Assembly (NCBI GenBank): GCA_050084985.1
Contig: JBITNC010000002.1
Span: 31,434,001 to 31,498,000, forward strand
DNA: 64,000 bases
Reading direction: 5' to 3'
Source of the DNA: Nageia nagi
Lineage: Eukaryota > Pinophyta
The notes under the pieces were generated by a model. That model had not been told where the DNA came from, ran no database searches, and saw only the letters and a program-made list of their open reading frames with translations. Shown here piece after piece: positions 11,842-23,851 of this stretch (positions are counted from its first letter, which is position 1; the number at the start of each line of letters is the position of its first letter). The translations under genes and the position numbers were made by a program.

Positions 11842-14800
11842 ATGGAAACCTCTTAATCATCTTCTACAATCAAAGTGGAACAAATCAACACTAACCTGCT
11901 CTATCTGTAAGAAGAATATCTTGAGAATGCTCTAAGAGTAAATTGGAATGAAATGGGAGTAATTAGTCACATGGATACATGGAGAACTGACCCTAGCTAT
12001 GTTCTTTTGAGGCTTAGTACACCTAAGGTGAGTGGAAAAGGAAAATCCCTTGCTCATTCAAGAAGGGATGTTATGATTAATCAAGGCTTGGCATATTATG
12101 TGCCCTATGATTCCTTCACCTACCCCAAGCTCTTGTACTCTCTTATGCATAGGCATCATCAAAAGGGGTACCAAATTGGTATGTTCAAGAGCACTGAAGA
12201 GGGAGATATGGCTGAGCTAGTGTTTGAAGTAGTGTTAGATTACTCTTTGATTCTATTATCCAAACATTTGTTATTTTAGCAGATTGGACATTTCATGTTA
12301 AAAAATAGATTGATTTGAAAAAAGAGAAATTTGATTTTTACATCAATTAAGATGAGATGCTGAGTTGGATTAATGGAAGATACTAGGATAGTAGAAAGGC
12401 AAAACTATTAACGAGCTACCAAATAGCTCTTTTTGAAAGGAAGAAAGAGAAGTGCTACATGCACTAGTAGTCATTTTGGGAAAGAAGACCCATATAGGAG
12501 ACGAAGCCATTGGCTTGTTTGATTTGCTCAAAAGCCCATGTTTGCTATGATTTCCTAGCTTTCATAACTAAAGAAATCAAGAGATGTTTATTCAAAATAG
12601 AAAAATCAAATTTTATATATTCTTTCTATCTCTGGTGGCTTTTTGTCCATCAAAATTTAAACAAACTTATAGAGGCAAGCCTCCTAATTAAGCCAACTAG
12701 TTCCAGTGTTGTGATGATGCTAATTGACTTGATGGTGCTAGTTTTAACCAAGTTGCATGAATCCTACTATGAGTTTATGGATAAGTTCTATGCAACTGTA
12801 GTGAAAATTTTTACTCAAAGACTCCCTAGTAGGCTGCATAAGAGCACAATGGGGGAGCTACAAGACAGGAATAAAATCAGTGACTAGTAGTTCTTAAGAG
12901 ATCGTACTATAATAATAAGGTATGGGTATTTTGAAAAACACTTCTTTTTGCCAAAGTATGTTACCCCCCAATTATATTCAATAGAAATGAGTCGGCATAT
13001 TTTTGCTATAGAAAGTAAATATAAGATTGGGGGCAATTTCAAGTCTATTATAAATATACCAGCATCTACAAAAAATTTCACTCTATTAGAGATAGGATGT
13101 ACAGATAGTATTACCCAATTCATTGTACAAAATTTCAAATTAGATAAGGTGGGAACTACATGGATGTATGTCCCATTAGGGGAAATGACTCAATTAATAA
13201 GGACTAGTAAGAAATGTCCAACATTCATCCATGACAATAGGCCCCATATTGAGTGTTTTGTAAATGAAATGGAGCAGGAGGTAGAATTATACCCAGATTA
13301 GGAATTTATACCTTTAAATAAAGCCTAGATGGCTCTAGAAGGAATAAGAAAGTATAAAAATTGAGATAATAAGAGGTAAAATTTTGTCCTCAACCCAAAG
13401 ATCCTCACCCAATTAGTATATCTTGGGTGGGGTCCTAATAAATTTTATTATTTCATAAAATTTAGATTTGAATACACCACAAAAATTCACCACATTGAAG
13501 GTGAATTATTTGAAAAATGCAAATACGATAAATATTAGGAGGTAGAATATTGTAAAGATTCTCTTCCAAAGTTGGGATAGCCTCTTCCTCCTCATTTTTG
13601 TAGGAAACCTACTACACAAGAAAAGATAGTGCAAGTGGATCAAACATCTGGCATGGCTTGAGTTCCAAAGAAGGGACAAGAAGATCCTTTTGATACCACC
13701 GCTTCTTCCCAAGAACCTTCTCCTAAGAAGAAAACAAAAATTCAAACTCTTTCTCAAAGAGAGAAGACATTAGAGAAGGATCAAAAGCCCATCAAAAAGC
13801 CCTGAATAGCTATAGCAAGGTCATAGCCATAAATGACTATACCTTCACATTCAAAGGCAATGGAAGAAGTTCCAAAGGTGTTCATACAAGAAGTAGAAAA
13901 TTTTGATCCTGAAGAGTTCAAAGATCCACATGATACAGAAGCTGATGGTGAAGACAAGCCTAGGAACAATAACAAGAAGAAACCTCGATAGAGGAACAGA
14001 GCTAAATTCAACAAGGGGGGGAAAGTGTACCTAAGGTCAAAAAGATAATAGTAGGGGCACCTGGAGGAGGATTGGATGATGAAGGAGATGATGATGAGTT
14101 TAAAAAGGAATTTAGCCCAATAGATAAGCCTAGCAAACAAGGTGAGGCAATGGAAGAAGATGAACTTGAACCAGAAGTCTAATAGTTACCTCCTCCCTGA
14201 CAATCCCAACCAATTCAACAAGCTGAGATACCTATTATAGGTGAAATTGTTTCCACTCATTCTTTTATCCCTATTACCTCAAAAGAGGAAATAAAATCTA
14301 TTTTTTCTACACAAATTGTAGATCCCATTGATTGGGCAACTTTTGTAAATAAATCTTCTATACTCCCTGAGCAATAGTCAAGAATTTTGAGCAAAGTGAT
14401 AGAAATGGGAGATGTGAAAATCACTCAGATGCCTTTCAAAGTAGGGCATCTGGAGCTAACTCCCATGGTTGTAATAAATGTTAATATGTAGAGTGCACTA
14501 GCTATTGATCAGTTTAAGTTTTTAGTGAACACTTCAATGGTATTTGGAAAGAGTCTTAAATCAATGGAGACTAAAATAGAAAAATTGAATAAGAAGATTG
14601 ATCAATATAAGAAGGACTACTTCCTTAAGGATAAGATAATAGCTAGGTTGTAGAACAAGAATAAAGATTTAATTATAAAGCTTAAAAAGCAAAAAATAGA
14701 ATTTGATAAGAGCAAGGTGATATCAAAATATGAGCTAGACACTGCGAACCAAGTAATAGAAGAATTCAAAGCTTAGGCTGTAGTTATGAATGCTCAAAAA

Positions 14801-15600
14801 ATAAAATAGATTGAGGATGAGATGTAGACAGTATATACAATAAATAAAGTTCTATCAAAAGATAATGTAAAGCTATTACTAGTGATGAAGAATTTCATAA
14901 AATCCTTGGTAGAACAATTTGATGATAGAATGATAACATTATCTCACTTGTATCTACTCAAGAAGAAAGCTATACATGCCATTAAAGAATTTTATGCTCA
15001 AAGCTAGCTCTAGATATACCCAAAAAGGTTTTAGAAAAGATGCAAGTTCGATTAAGGATAGTGATTAAAAAGGAGTTTGTCATAATCTCCTCCAAGCCTA
15101 AATAATCATATCAAAAAATAATCCAATAAATTCATGATCTATAGAGTTTAGCATTCAATATGGACATAAATAAACATTAGATCATAACAGAGTTGGGATT
15201 TGTTAATAAATTCTTTACTTCTTTAGTTGAAATAAAAGCTTCCAAAATATGGAAAGAATAGAATTTATAGGGTAATGCTACCAATTGGGTAGCCAATACC
15301 ATTCAATTTTTGGACCAATCTTTTTTTGAGACACAAATATCAGATCTATAGCAAATAAATGAGTTGGCTCAGGAATTCATTGTAAAGTTTTTACATGCTA
15401 AAAAGCTAAACAATGTCTTAGAAGGGTTTAGAGTAGATACTGAGAAGATTAAGGTATCTCTCATCCTCTCACAACCTAATTACAAATAATTGAGGGAACT
15501 AAATAAAAGGATTCAAGCATTCCTCCCTATAGACATGATGGTAGCAATTGAGACTGCAACCAGTTCCACTTCTAGGCAAGCTACTGGGAGCAGCAACTGA
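11842..15600 (+). pseudogene. E2 long ORF after pol, unknown function, coiled-coil
   Basis: Starting at an ATG at 11842 (METS, then a stop), mostly one protein text with stops and a few shifts can be followed for about 1,250 codons to a TGA at 15598-15600, 49 bases before the 3' LTR. Open pieces are 11953-12279, 12510-12887 and 12948-13301. The first third (MGVISHMDTWRTDPSYVLLR) is globular-looking. The middle (13600-14200) is rich in Lys, Pro, Asp and Glu (EPSPKKKTKIQTLSQREKT). From about 14560 to 15000 it reads as Lys/Glu-rich coiled-coil (KSLKSMETKIEKLNKKIDQY). I see no signal peptide or membrane anchor, so an env function is not supported. I do not recognise the family. Confidence 0.6.
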
Positions 15601-15649
15601 TGAGTTCTTTTCTCTAACAAGCGAAGACCCCTAAGAGCTACCAAAATAT

Positions 15650-17586
15650 TGTATGCCTCCAAAATAACACTAAAACTTTAAGTAATTCTACTATTCTTCA
15701 TTCTTTATTATTCCATTCTTTAGGACTCAAGAGTTGTGTATATAAGAGTACCTAGGGGGAACACTATTCTTTTAGAGCCTTCATGACTTGTAAGATTTTT
15801 GTAAAAATTATTTCCCTATTCTCTTTTTCTTAGACTCTTGATAGTAATTTTTAGTAAATAAAGTCACCTACAAGTTTTATCATTCTTTAGTACCTAGTAG
15901 CTATGTATATAAGAGTACCTGAGAGTTATGTCAATAAGCCTTGTGTCAATTTTGTGTTCTTTTATTCTTTAGTAACTAGGAGTTGAGAATCCCCATGAAT
16001 CATGTCATATTCTCCAAGTATACTCAATAATTCATGAATATAAAAGTTTTCAAAGTCATATTTATTACCTTAGAATCTTTAGGAATTATTGGCACAAATG
16101 TTCGAAACTTGTACATATTTAGAGTTCCATTTTTGAAGAATATCAATAGTGCTTGAAGATTTTGAAAGATGATGCCATAATTTTTAATCAAAATCAGTGG
16201 GTCCTAAAATAAGGAATGATGGGTGAATACTTTTGAATAATATCAATAGAGCCTGATGATTTCATAGGGTGGCATCACATTTTTGTGAAAATCAGCAAGT
16301 CTTAAAAGAACTAGATCATCAATAATGCTTGGGGATTTTGAAGGATAATGTCATAAATTTTGGCTAAAATTAGTGGGTCCTAGAAGAACCAAATCATCAA
16401 TAGTGCTTAGGGATTTTGAAAGATGATGTCAAAATTTTTGGCTAAAATCAACGGGTCCTAAAAGAACCAAATCATCAACAGAGCTTGAAAGAAGAATATA
16501 GAGCTTGCCAAGCAAGCAAAAAGTAGTACATGAGAAACAACACCCGATTCCACTTCATATTAAGTATTTGATAATCAAGGCCTTGTTAATGTATCGATGC
16601 CAACTCATTTCCATATAACAGTGGTAATTCTTCTTGATTCAAGTGAACATAATAACTACCAACCATCATTACTCTAATTTCTGACATCAACAATAGATCA
16701 TAAAGATTGTATAGAAGCAAATAGAGGCTAATAAAGCATACAACCAAATCATACCAATCAATGTGCAATCAAATAAATACTCAATTAGCTATAGTGCTAC
16801 CTTTAATTAGCAATAATGTTATATTTAATCAACTATAGGTTCAAGGAAAGAGCAATCAACAACATGTTAGAAAGATTGCAGCTCTATGGACATGGTTGAC
16901 CAAAAGTTACAAATCCCCAGATAGTTCATATAGTTGATGTTGATTAGTACTTTTTCACTATATAATCTAGCACAATTATAACATCTATGTAAATATTGTT
17001 GTTGTAGTTGTTTCATTCAATGCTAGTAGTAATGTACATTAATGAGATTCAACCACCCAAAGAAGGGGGGAGTTGTATAAATAGCTTATTTTTAGAAATT
17101 AAGAAGGTTGAACACTTTAACAAATTTTTCCTAATATATAAAAGCAATTCACATATGATAATGCAAATAGATAATGCTTTGACATCTTGCAACAAAGTGG
17201 TTGTTATTACTTTTGTGAATATTATGTGTGGAATGTCTTCTTCAAATTGTGGTTGTGTATTATGATTGCAAGACCCTAAGTGCAAGATAGTTTGCTATTC
17301 TTAATATTGGCTATGGATTACTGAATATGCTATGATGCTCAATTTGTAAATTTCCTATTTTAGTTATTTATTTACTTCTTTCTTTCTTATAACTCTTTAC
17401 CTTTTTATTCTTTTCCTGTTACTTTTGACCTTAAATAGAGATAGGAATTGGCCTATAAAGTGAAGATTGATTAGAAAACCAACATGAGTGCATCCCCTCC
17501 ACCTTCTGCTCTTTCAAAGAATCTACCATTGTGAAAAGTGGAGAACATGACCAAACCAAACCCTTGAGGTTATGCTATTCCGATCA
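15650..17586 (+). repeat. 3' LTR of E2
   Basis: It begins TGTATGCCTCC and ends at GATCA, and pairs with 3220-5124. It carries the same 78-bp repeats (about 16130-16490) and TATA-like box. The border on the right is sharp: after GATCA the text becomes the minus-strand coiled-coil ORF of E1. The preceding bases (15600-15649) are only weakly purine-rich, so the polypurine tract is not clear. Confidence 0.85.
16959..16966 (+). promoter_or_regulatory. TATA-like box in the E2 3' LTR
   Basis: TATATAAT after TTTCAC, identical to the box in the 5' LTR. Confidence 0.4.
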
Positions 17587-18712
17587 ATTGAGCTTTTTCC
17601 AACAATTGAGACAAACAAACATTATTTTTTTTAGAACCATGACCATTTATTATAATTGAGAATTTCTCCTAACAACTTCATTGGATTCCTACTTGATATT
17701 ATGAAGTCTCTCTTGATACTAAAATTCCCTTTCCATTTAGCTTTTTTGCAATTTTTTATATTCTTCTTTGGAAGTTGTTGCCTATGTTGTAGCTATAAGT
17801 AATGACTGTTCCAATTGTTTGATTTGTTTAAAATATGCCACCTTCAAATTTTCATTTTCTTGGTGAATATTTTGCAACTTTCCTTCTTTGTGTAGTAACA
17901 TATTCTTGAGCATAACAATTTATACTTTCATGCTTTTAATATCACCTTTGGCTTTTCTTGCTTCAGATTTACCTTCTTCAAAAGCGATTACTAGTTTAGT
18001 AATTTCCTCCTTTACATGTATAGTATTAAATTTTGCCAATCAATTATGTTACACCAATTAGCTTTACCTTTTCTTTCATGCTGCATTGGATATTTTAACT
18101 TCCAAATGTATCTTTTTAGCTTTCTACTTAGCCTCCCCAACATCAACTCTAGTATTATCTAGAAGGGCCTAATACTTTGCCTTTGCATCTTTTAATGCCT
18201 TTTGAGTGAGCTTGATCAACTTATCTTTGTGATCAATTCTTTGCTAGATTTGTGATATGGTTGAATTATAGTTAGAATGATCCTTATGAAGAAATCCAAT
18301 TTCTTCTTCCTTTTATTGAAGAGTGGTTTCAAATTTTACCTTTAACTATTTCTCTTTTTGTTATAGTAATATCATAGCCTCTTTCAATGCTACTTGGACT
18401 AGTTCATATTTCCTTTTCCATTCGACACTCTCCTCTACTTTTTCCATCAAAGCTCCATCTATATCATAATACCTCACCTTTAATTCTTCATACTCACTTT
18501 CCAAACTACTTAAGCTTTTCCTTGCCTCCATGAGATATTTCTTCATGTTTGTAAGTTCATTACAAATAGTTTTTACCTCTTCTTGCTCCTATGTGTATTT
18601 CCCTTAGTCTGATGGAATAGTTCTTTCTTCATTTTGAACTATATTAGAAAGTTCCCTCCACCTTCTCAAAAATGCCTTGAAGTTATCCATATCTTTGGAA
18701 ACATTTGACCCC
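17587..18712 (-). pseudogene. E1 coiled-coil ORF relic (unknown protein)
   Basis: The minus-strand frame starts MGSNVSKDMDNFKAFL at 18712 and can be read for about 370 codons to the E2 border. It includes an open piece at 18361-18546 (EARKSLSSLESEYEELKVRY). It is rich in Glu, Lys, Leu and Gln with heptad-like spacing, as in long coiled coils. Its stops mostly stand beside Gln/Glu-rich text and look like former CAG/CAA codons. It occupies the gag position behind the E1 leader, but no capsid, zinc knuckle or protease motif is visible. E2 cut it at 17586, so its C-terminus may lie at 2640-3219. Possibilities are a highly derived Gag or a captured host coiled-coil gene. Confidence 0.55.
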
Positions 18713-18719
18713 ATTTTGC

Positions 18720-19844
18720 TAATTTAAAATTTCCTTTTAAGCCTCCATGATGGAATTAGATGAATAATAGAAATGGAAAGTAACTATAATGTAATTAACC
18801 CTTAAAACTAACCTCAAAATATCAATGTCCTTCTTCTTATGCTCCTAGAATGCAATAGAATATCTAAAAACTCCTTCAATGCTCCAATGTCTATCCTCCA
18901 ATGGCCAACAAATGTCAAATAGTCCTCAAAATTGACCTCAAAATGCTACTTTCACCTCTAGATAGCTTTGAAATGAAACTAACTCCATGAAAATGCTATC
19001 AGTGTGCCAACATTTGGCCCAAAATGAACCTGAGATGCAAATTGAATTTCAAAATTCCTCCAATGTACCAACATCCACCTAGAAATTACCCCAAAATGTA
19101 ATAGAAGTATCAAAATGATCCCAACTGGCTAATTTTCTCCTTCAAGTGGCTTCAAAATGCATAAGTAGCCTATAAAAAGCACTCAATTCACCAATGTATG
19201 CCTTCCAAAGAGCTCAAAATGTAGAGTTAAGCTCAAAAATACCCTCAGTGATGCAATGTCAAGCCTTTAGTCACCCAAAAATGCAACATCTAGCCTCAAA
19301 TGATCTTGAAATGTAGCTTTAGGCATAAAAACTCTCTAAAAATACCAACATATGAATTTTGGTGGTCCTAAAATGGAACTTTAGGCACTAAAATGACCTT
19401 AGAATACCAATGTCCTCTCTATAGGATCCTCAAAATGTTAAATAGGCTACAAAATAGCTCCAAAAACACTAAAGTATAGCCCCATATGGGCTTAGACTCT
19501 CAAAATGATCCTTATTCCTCCCTCAAACTCAAAAGTAAATTTAGAATGAACTTCAACTTGAAATAAAAGATGTAAATTTGAAAGTGTACCTTTTCAAGTT
19601 GATGGGACTTCCTCAAAGCTTTAGAATTCAAAATTAGGGCCACGAGATGCATGACTTTCCAAAAGGATGAGATAGGGCTCCAAGATCTCTAATAACTTGC
19701 TCCAAGCATTCAAATCTTCCAAAAATCCTTCAAAATGATCATTGTGATGCTAGGTAAACTTCACTCTTCAATAGGACAACAAAACTCTCCACAAATAATG
19801 CTATGATCTGACATAATATCCCAATGATTCTTATATAACTCCTT
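18720..19844 (-). repeat. E1 leader: degenerate tandem repeat
   Basis: On the + strand the text repeats phrases of the form CTCAAAATG, CCAACATC and CTTCAGGTG at roughly 70-75-base spacing for about 1.1 kb. The same array sits at the same place in E3 (36330-37500), next to the 5' LTR. It is therefore the leader of this LTR family. It is non-coding and too decayed to give an exact unit. The expected primer site and the first bases of the LTR seem deleted near 19840. Confidence 0.6.
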
Positions 19845-21536
19845 CAAACCTACCCTAGGAGAGGGACATTTGGCTTATAGCTTTTGAAATGGTCAAAATA
19901 AGCTCAAACATGCATCAAATATCCAACAACTTACTAAGAATGAAAGATATAGAGTAAACTTGCAAAAAGTACCTTCACACCCAACTTCTAGATATGATGA
20001 GCAATTATGAAATATATACAAGCAAACATCTCCAATATACTAATGACTTGAGTAGGAGACAAAATGATACTTAAATAGTGAAAAAATGTTCTACAAATCC
20101 AACATTCTAGTTGGAAATCCCAAATATATATTAAGCAATGAAAAGGCACTCCATATTCAACATTGCAACTAGGAAGCAAAAATAGCAATTTGATAATAGA
20201 AAGATACTTCCAAATCTAATGTCTAAGCATAGAGAGACAAATAGCAATATTTCGATGATAGAAAGTAATTGTATTGATAAAGCATAATTAAAATATTTTT
20301 CTCAACGTACAAATTTTGTACTAGGACTATCTCCTACAGGGTTATTTTGGATAGCTCCAATGCCTCACTAATCCCAAAAATAGTGAGGCAATACTAGGTC
20401 TCTTTATAGCAATTATGATGGAACCAACAACATTACTCTCAAGATGGTTAAAGTAAGTTCGAAGGTAGCATCCTATCCCCTTGATAACTCAAATGCAGGT
20501 CACCCTACAATTGGCTAAGATAGAGTCTCCACTCAATTCGAAATAAATGGTTAATAATCAAATTCATCATATCTCATAATGGATATGACTCCTCCTTTTA
20601 TAGTTGATGGTGATTATCTTCTAATCTTGCATTAAGATGATCCGATGATGGAGAGATAATAATTGTATGCTCATGTATACAATTTCCAAGATGAGGAGCC
20701 TTGGGATAAATGAAATCACATCCAAGGGTTAGAAATACCAACGTCTAAGAGAGGGTGATAACAAAGCACCTCTTGATCAGTTCCATTGATCCATGTCCCT
20801 AGGAAGGCCAACATGGGATTTTGGGATGCTACCATGCCCCACACCTATGCTTTAGGGTTGTCTACTTACCTCAAGATTGCCAACACCTAGTTCAAAGTGT
20901 CATCCATCCTTGAAGCACCAAATGACCTCATAGTCAGTGCAATCACCTAGGGGATGCTTTGCCTTGAAGAGGGAAGCACCAATGATTAAAAATACATTTA
21001 ATGCCAATAATACAATCATGAAGGCTAAAATATGCAACACCTCATTTAGAGAGACTAATATTGCATTTACAATTAATAATTGCCTTGGTATTAATTATAC
21101 AACATTATTGGCATAATTAATAATCAAATTATTTCTATCATGCTAAAGTAGGCTCAACATCCCATAATTGGAGCAATTAACTAGTCTCCAAGTGGAACTT
21201 ACAATAAAGGGCTTATTACAATGAAATGCTCTTAACTAAATATAATCATTACACATTCTTAAAGAAAGGACATGAACTTTTTAGGAGTAAATTGGAAAGA
21301 GAATTCTAGATTTTCATGTGTGCATGCAATATGAGTAGACTGGTCTAATAGGTGAACTTCAAAGTGACATAACTTCCTTGTTTCTTGATCAAAATAGGTT
21401 ATGTAACCTATCAAAATCATTGGTATGAGGTAATACTTCCATTTCTAGTGTTGAAACATCCATTTTTGGCTTGTAGAAGATACAATCTTCTCAAAATAAA
21501 AAAATGAATGAAACCTTAAAAATTGGGGACATTAGA
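19845..21536 (-). repeat. 5' LTR of E1
   Basis: It is collinear with 734-2551 (CCTAGGAGAGGG, then shared text to GGGGACATTAGA, where the usual end is ATTACA). Its left border lacks the first ~80 bases and the primer site that are intact in E3. AGAAG follows at 21537-21541. Confidence 0.8.
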
Positions 21537-21541
21537 AGAAG

Positions 21542-22010
21542 TTAGAAAAAAAGAACTTGAAAATATCCTCACCAAGATAGTAGCATTACATAGAAAGGAT
21601 TTGGTGCATCACCTATCTCAGGTTATATAGGCTTACAAAATTACATGAAAAAATAATATATGACTCACCTTATGTGAACTTGTCTATGGGAAAAAGGCAA
21701 TGATCCCCATCAAGTTCAAAATTCACACTCTATGAATAGTATTCCAGCTTGGTATGGAACTAATGGAGGCACAAAAATAACATATTAATCAACTTCACTC
21801 AAATGAAATATAGCTCTAGGCCCTTCAATATTTGGAGATGATAGTGAACCAATAAAAATAATGGCAATACCACTTCTTTAGGGATAAACAATTTCAACCC
21901 AATGATTGTGTGCTTTTTTATTCATGCCACATGGATTTTAAAGAGAAGCTTTAGAATCACTGGTTGGGTCCTTATGAGGATGATATAGTATTGATAATAG
22001 ACTAAACCTA
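21542..22010 (+). pseudogene. Ty3/gypsy integrase C-terminal fragment
   Basis: On the + strand, with stops, I read KKELENILTKIVALHRKD, then TLCELVYGKKAMIPIKF (usual TP.elVyGk..miPief), LGMELMEAQ, DKQFQPNDCVLFY (usual keFqpGDwvLly) and HWLGPYEDDIVL (usual rWlGPY). This is the end of a Ty3 integrase core and its C-terminal domain. The upstream half is not on the other side of E1, so the fragment's parent element is not resolved. Confidence 0.7.
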
Positions 22011-22701
22011 AAAAATCAACACAAAATTATTCAAATCACCTATAAGATAATAAGAAATCTAAGCCACACATTAGAGATTGACCTAACATTTCTAAAAAGA
22101 TAAAGATTAAAAAAATTGTATTATTATTTAGGAAGGTCTAAGTCATAGGCACCCAATTCATAAGTTCTTATGATGGATACAACATATTAGATCCAAATAA
22201 TCAAAACATAATAAACCAAAATCATCTAAATACCTAGAACTTTTTTATTTACCACTTATTCATAAAGACATAAGGATCTCAAGGGATATAAAATGTTCCT
22301 TAATAGCAGTATCATCATATGCAATCAAAATTTAATTTATTTCAAACTAGTTGGTGATATGTACAAGATTTGAGTCACCACTATGTTTTGTCTCACGCAT
22401 GTGTGGTTTGATGTACAAACAAGTGCATTTGAAGAGTGAGTACATAGCCATGAAGGTTAGGGTGTATCCACACCACCATTTTAAGGGCTTTTGAATGATG
22501 CTTAATGTATTTGCTTTAGTGTATCATCAATTGGAAATGAGAGGTATCAATCATTAGGATAACAATGGAACTATGATTTGAACTTCAAATGTAAAACTTG
22601 AGGAAATAATGATGCATTGGAGGGTATTTATGATCTCAATTCATTCAAAACTCAAGATAACTAAACCTAATAATGCAACACAACACACATTGAAAAGTTA
22701 G
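22011..22701. other. no gene recognised
   Basis: AT-rich text between the integrase scrap and the E3 LTR. No motif is readable in six frames. It may be the 3' part of the element that supplied the integrase. Confidence 0.35.
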
Positions 22702-23835
22702 TGTAGTTAGGATGAGCCGTTCTAGGGTTCACTCCTAAAATGTTTCCTAGCAGAGGGATGTTTGGTTTCAAGTTTCCAAACTAGTCCAAACAACTAAAAA
22801 AAGCACCAATATTCCAATGACTAGCTAGGGATGAAAATTTTAGCAATAATAATCCAAAAACCTCACATAAACCCAACATCTAGCTAGAGAGCAAAATATG
22901 ATTCCAAACTTGAAAAAAATACCTTCAAGTGCCAAATGTTACAAATAGGAATCAAAAATAGGTCTTCCACTATGAAAATGCACTTCTAGATCCAATGTCA
23001 TACTTAGGGAGCAAAATGTGATTTTAAGCAATGCAAAAACTAGTCCATAATCCAACATCCAAGCATAGAGAGATAAACAACAAGATTTCATCAACATAAT
23101 GTAATTGCATAGATAAAGAAATGGTAGAAGTGCAATTTCAATATTTTTTCCAACCTAAGGCTTTTGTACCAAGACTATCTCCAATAGGGTTATTTCGAAT
23201 GGCTCCAGGACCTCAACAATCCTAGAAGTAGTGAGACAAGACCAAGTCTCCTATGTAACAACTGATGAAATCACATCATAAGGGATATAAATTCTAACAT
23301 ATAAAAGGGGTGATGTTGGAGCATTTAGTGATCAGTGCCATTAGTCCATGTGCCTAGGAAGGCCAACGTGGGATCTTGGGATGCTCTCATGCCCAACATC
23401 AATGGTTTAGGGTCATCCACTTGCCTTGAGATTGTTAAAGCCTAGTTTGGAGTGCCACATCCATCCTTGGAGCTCCAAATGACCTCATAGTCAATGCAAT
23501 CACCTAGGGGGATACTCTACCTCGTAGAGGGGAGCACTAATGACTAGAGATACATTTAATAATGATTAAAATATGCAATGCCTCATTTAATGAGACTAAT
23601 ATTGCATTTACAATTATAATTACCTTGGTATCACAAATACAACCTTTATTGGTATTTTGGAAAATAACAAAATAAAGGCCCATTTATTCCATAATTAGAG
23701 CTTAACTAAGTCTTTAAGAGGAATTTACAATATTTTGGCCAAATTCTAATAAAATAGAAAAAAATACTCCAAAATTAATGTTCCCATTTATCAAAGGTTA
23801 AATGGGGAAAATACCTAAAAAATGGGGATATTACA
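22702..23835 (-). repeat. 3' LTR of E3
   Basis: It matches the other three family LTRs, for example at GATGAGCCGTTCTAGGGTTC, at the GATGAAAATTTTAG stretch shared with 37890, and at its end GGGGATATTACA. It is shorter than the E1 LTRs because of an internal deletion near 23270. Confidence 0.75.
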
Positions 23836-23851
23836 AGTCCACCCTCTCTAA
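23836..23851 (-). promoter_or_regulatory. Polypurine tract of E3
   Basis: On the minus strand the bases before the LTR start (TGTAATATCCCC) read TTAGAGAGGGTGGACT. A purine run touching the 3' LTR primes plus-strand DNA in LTR elements. This fixes the orientation of E3. Confidence 0.65.

Larger units (their letters stand above)
3220..17586 (+). mobile_element. Ty3/gypsy retrotransposon E2 (nested inside E1)
   Basis: This is a full-length but heavily decayed LTR element of about 14.4 kb. It has two LTRs of about 1.9 kb, gag, protease, archaeal-type RNase H, RT, RNase H, integrase, and a 3.8-kb ORF after pol. The domains read in order on the + strand with many stops and frameshifts. There is no chromodomain at the integrase C-terminus, and the accessory RNase H points to the Tat-like side of the family. 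The two flanks (to 3219 and from 17587) are both E1 sequence, so E2 inserted into E1. I could not find a convincing target duplication. Confidence 0.85.

Noticed and set aside
11842-15600. Envelope gene after pol in E2
   Set aside because: Position fits, but there is no signal peptide, membrane anchor or cleavage site.
3215-17591. Target duplication for E2
   Set aside because: The bases next to the two LTR ends (GTTAC and ATTGA) do not match, with either choice of border.
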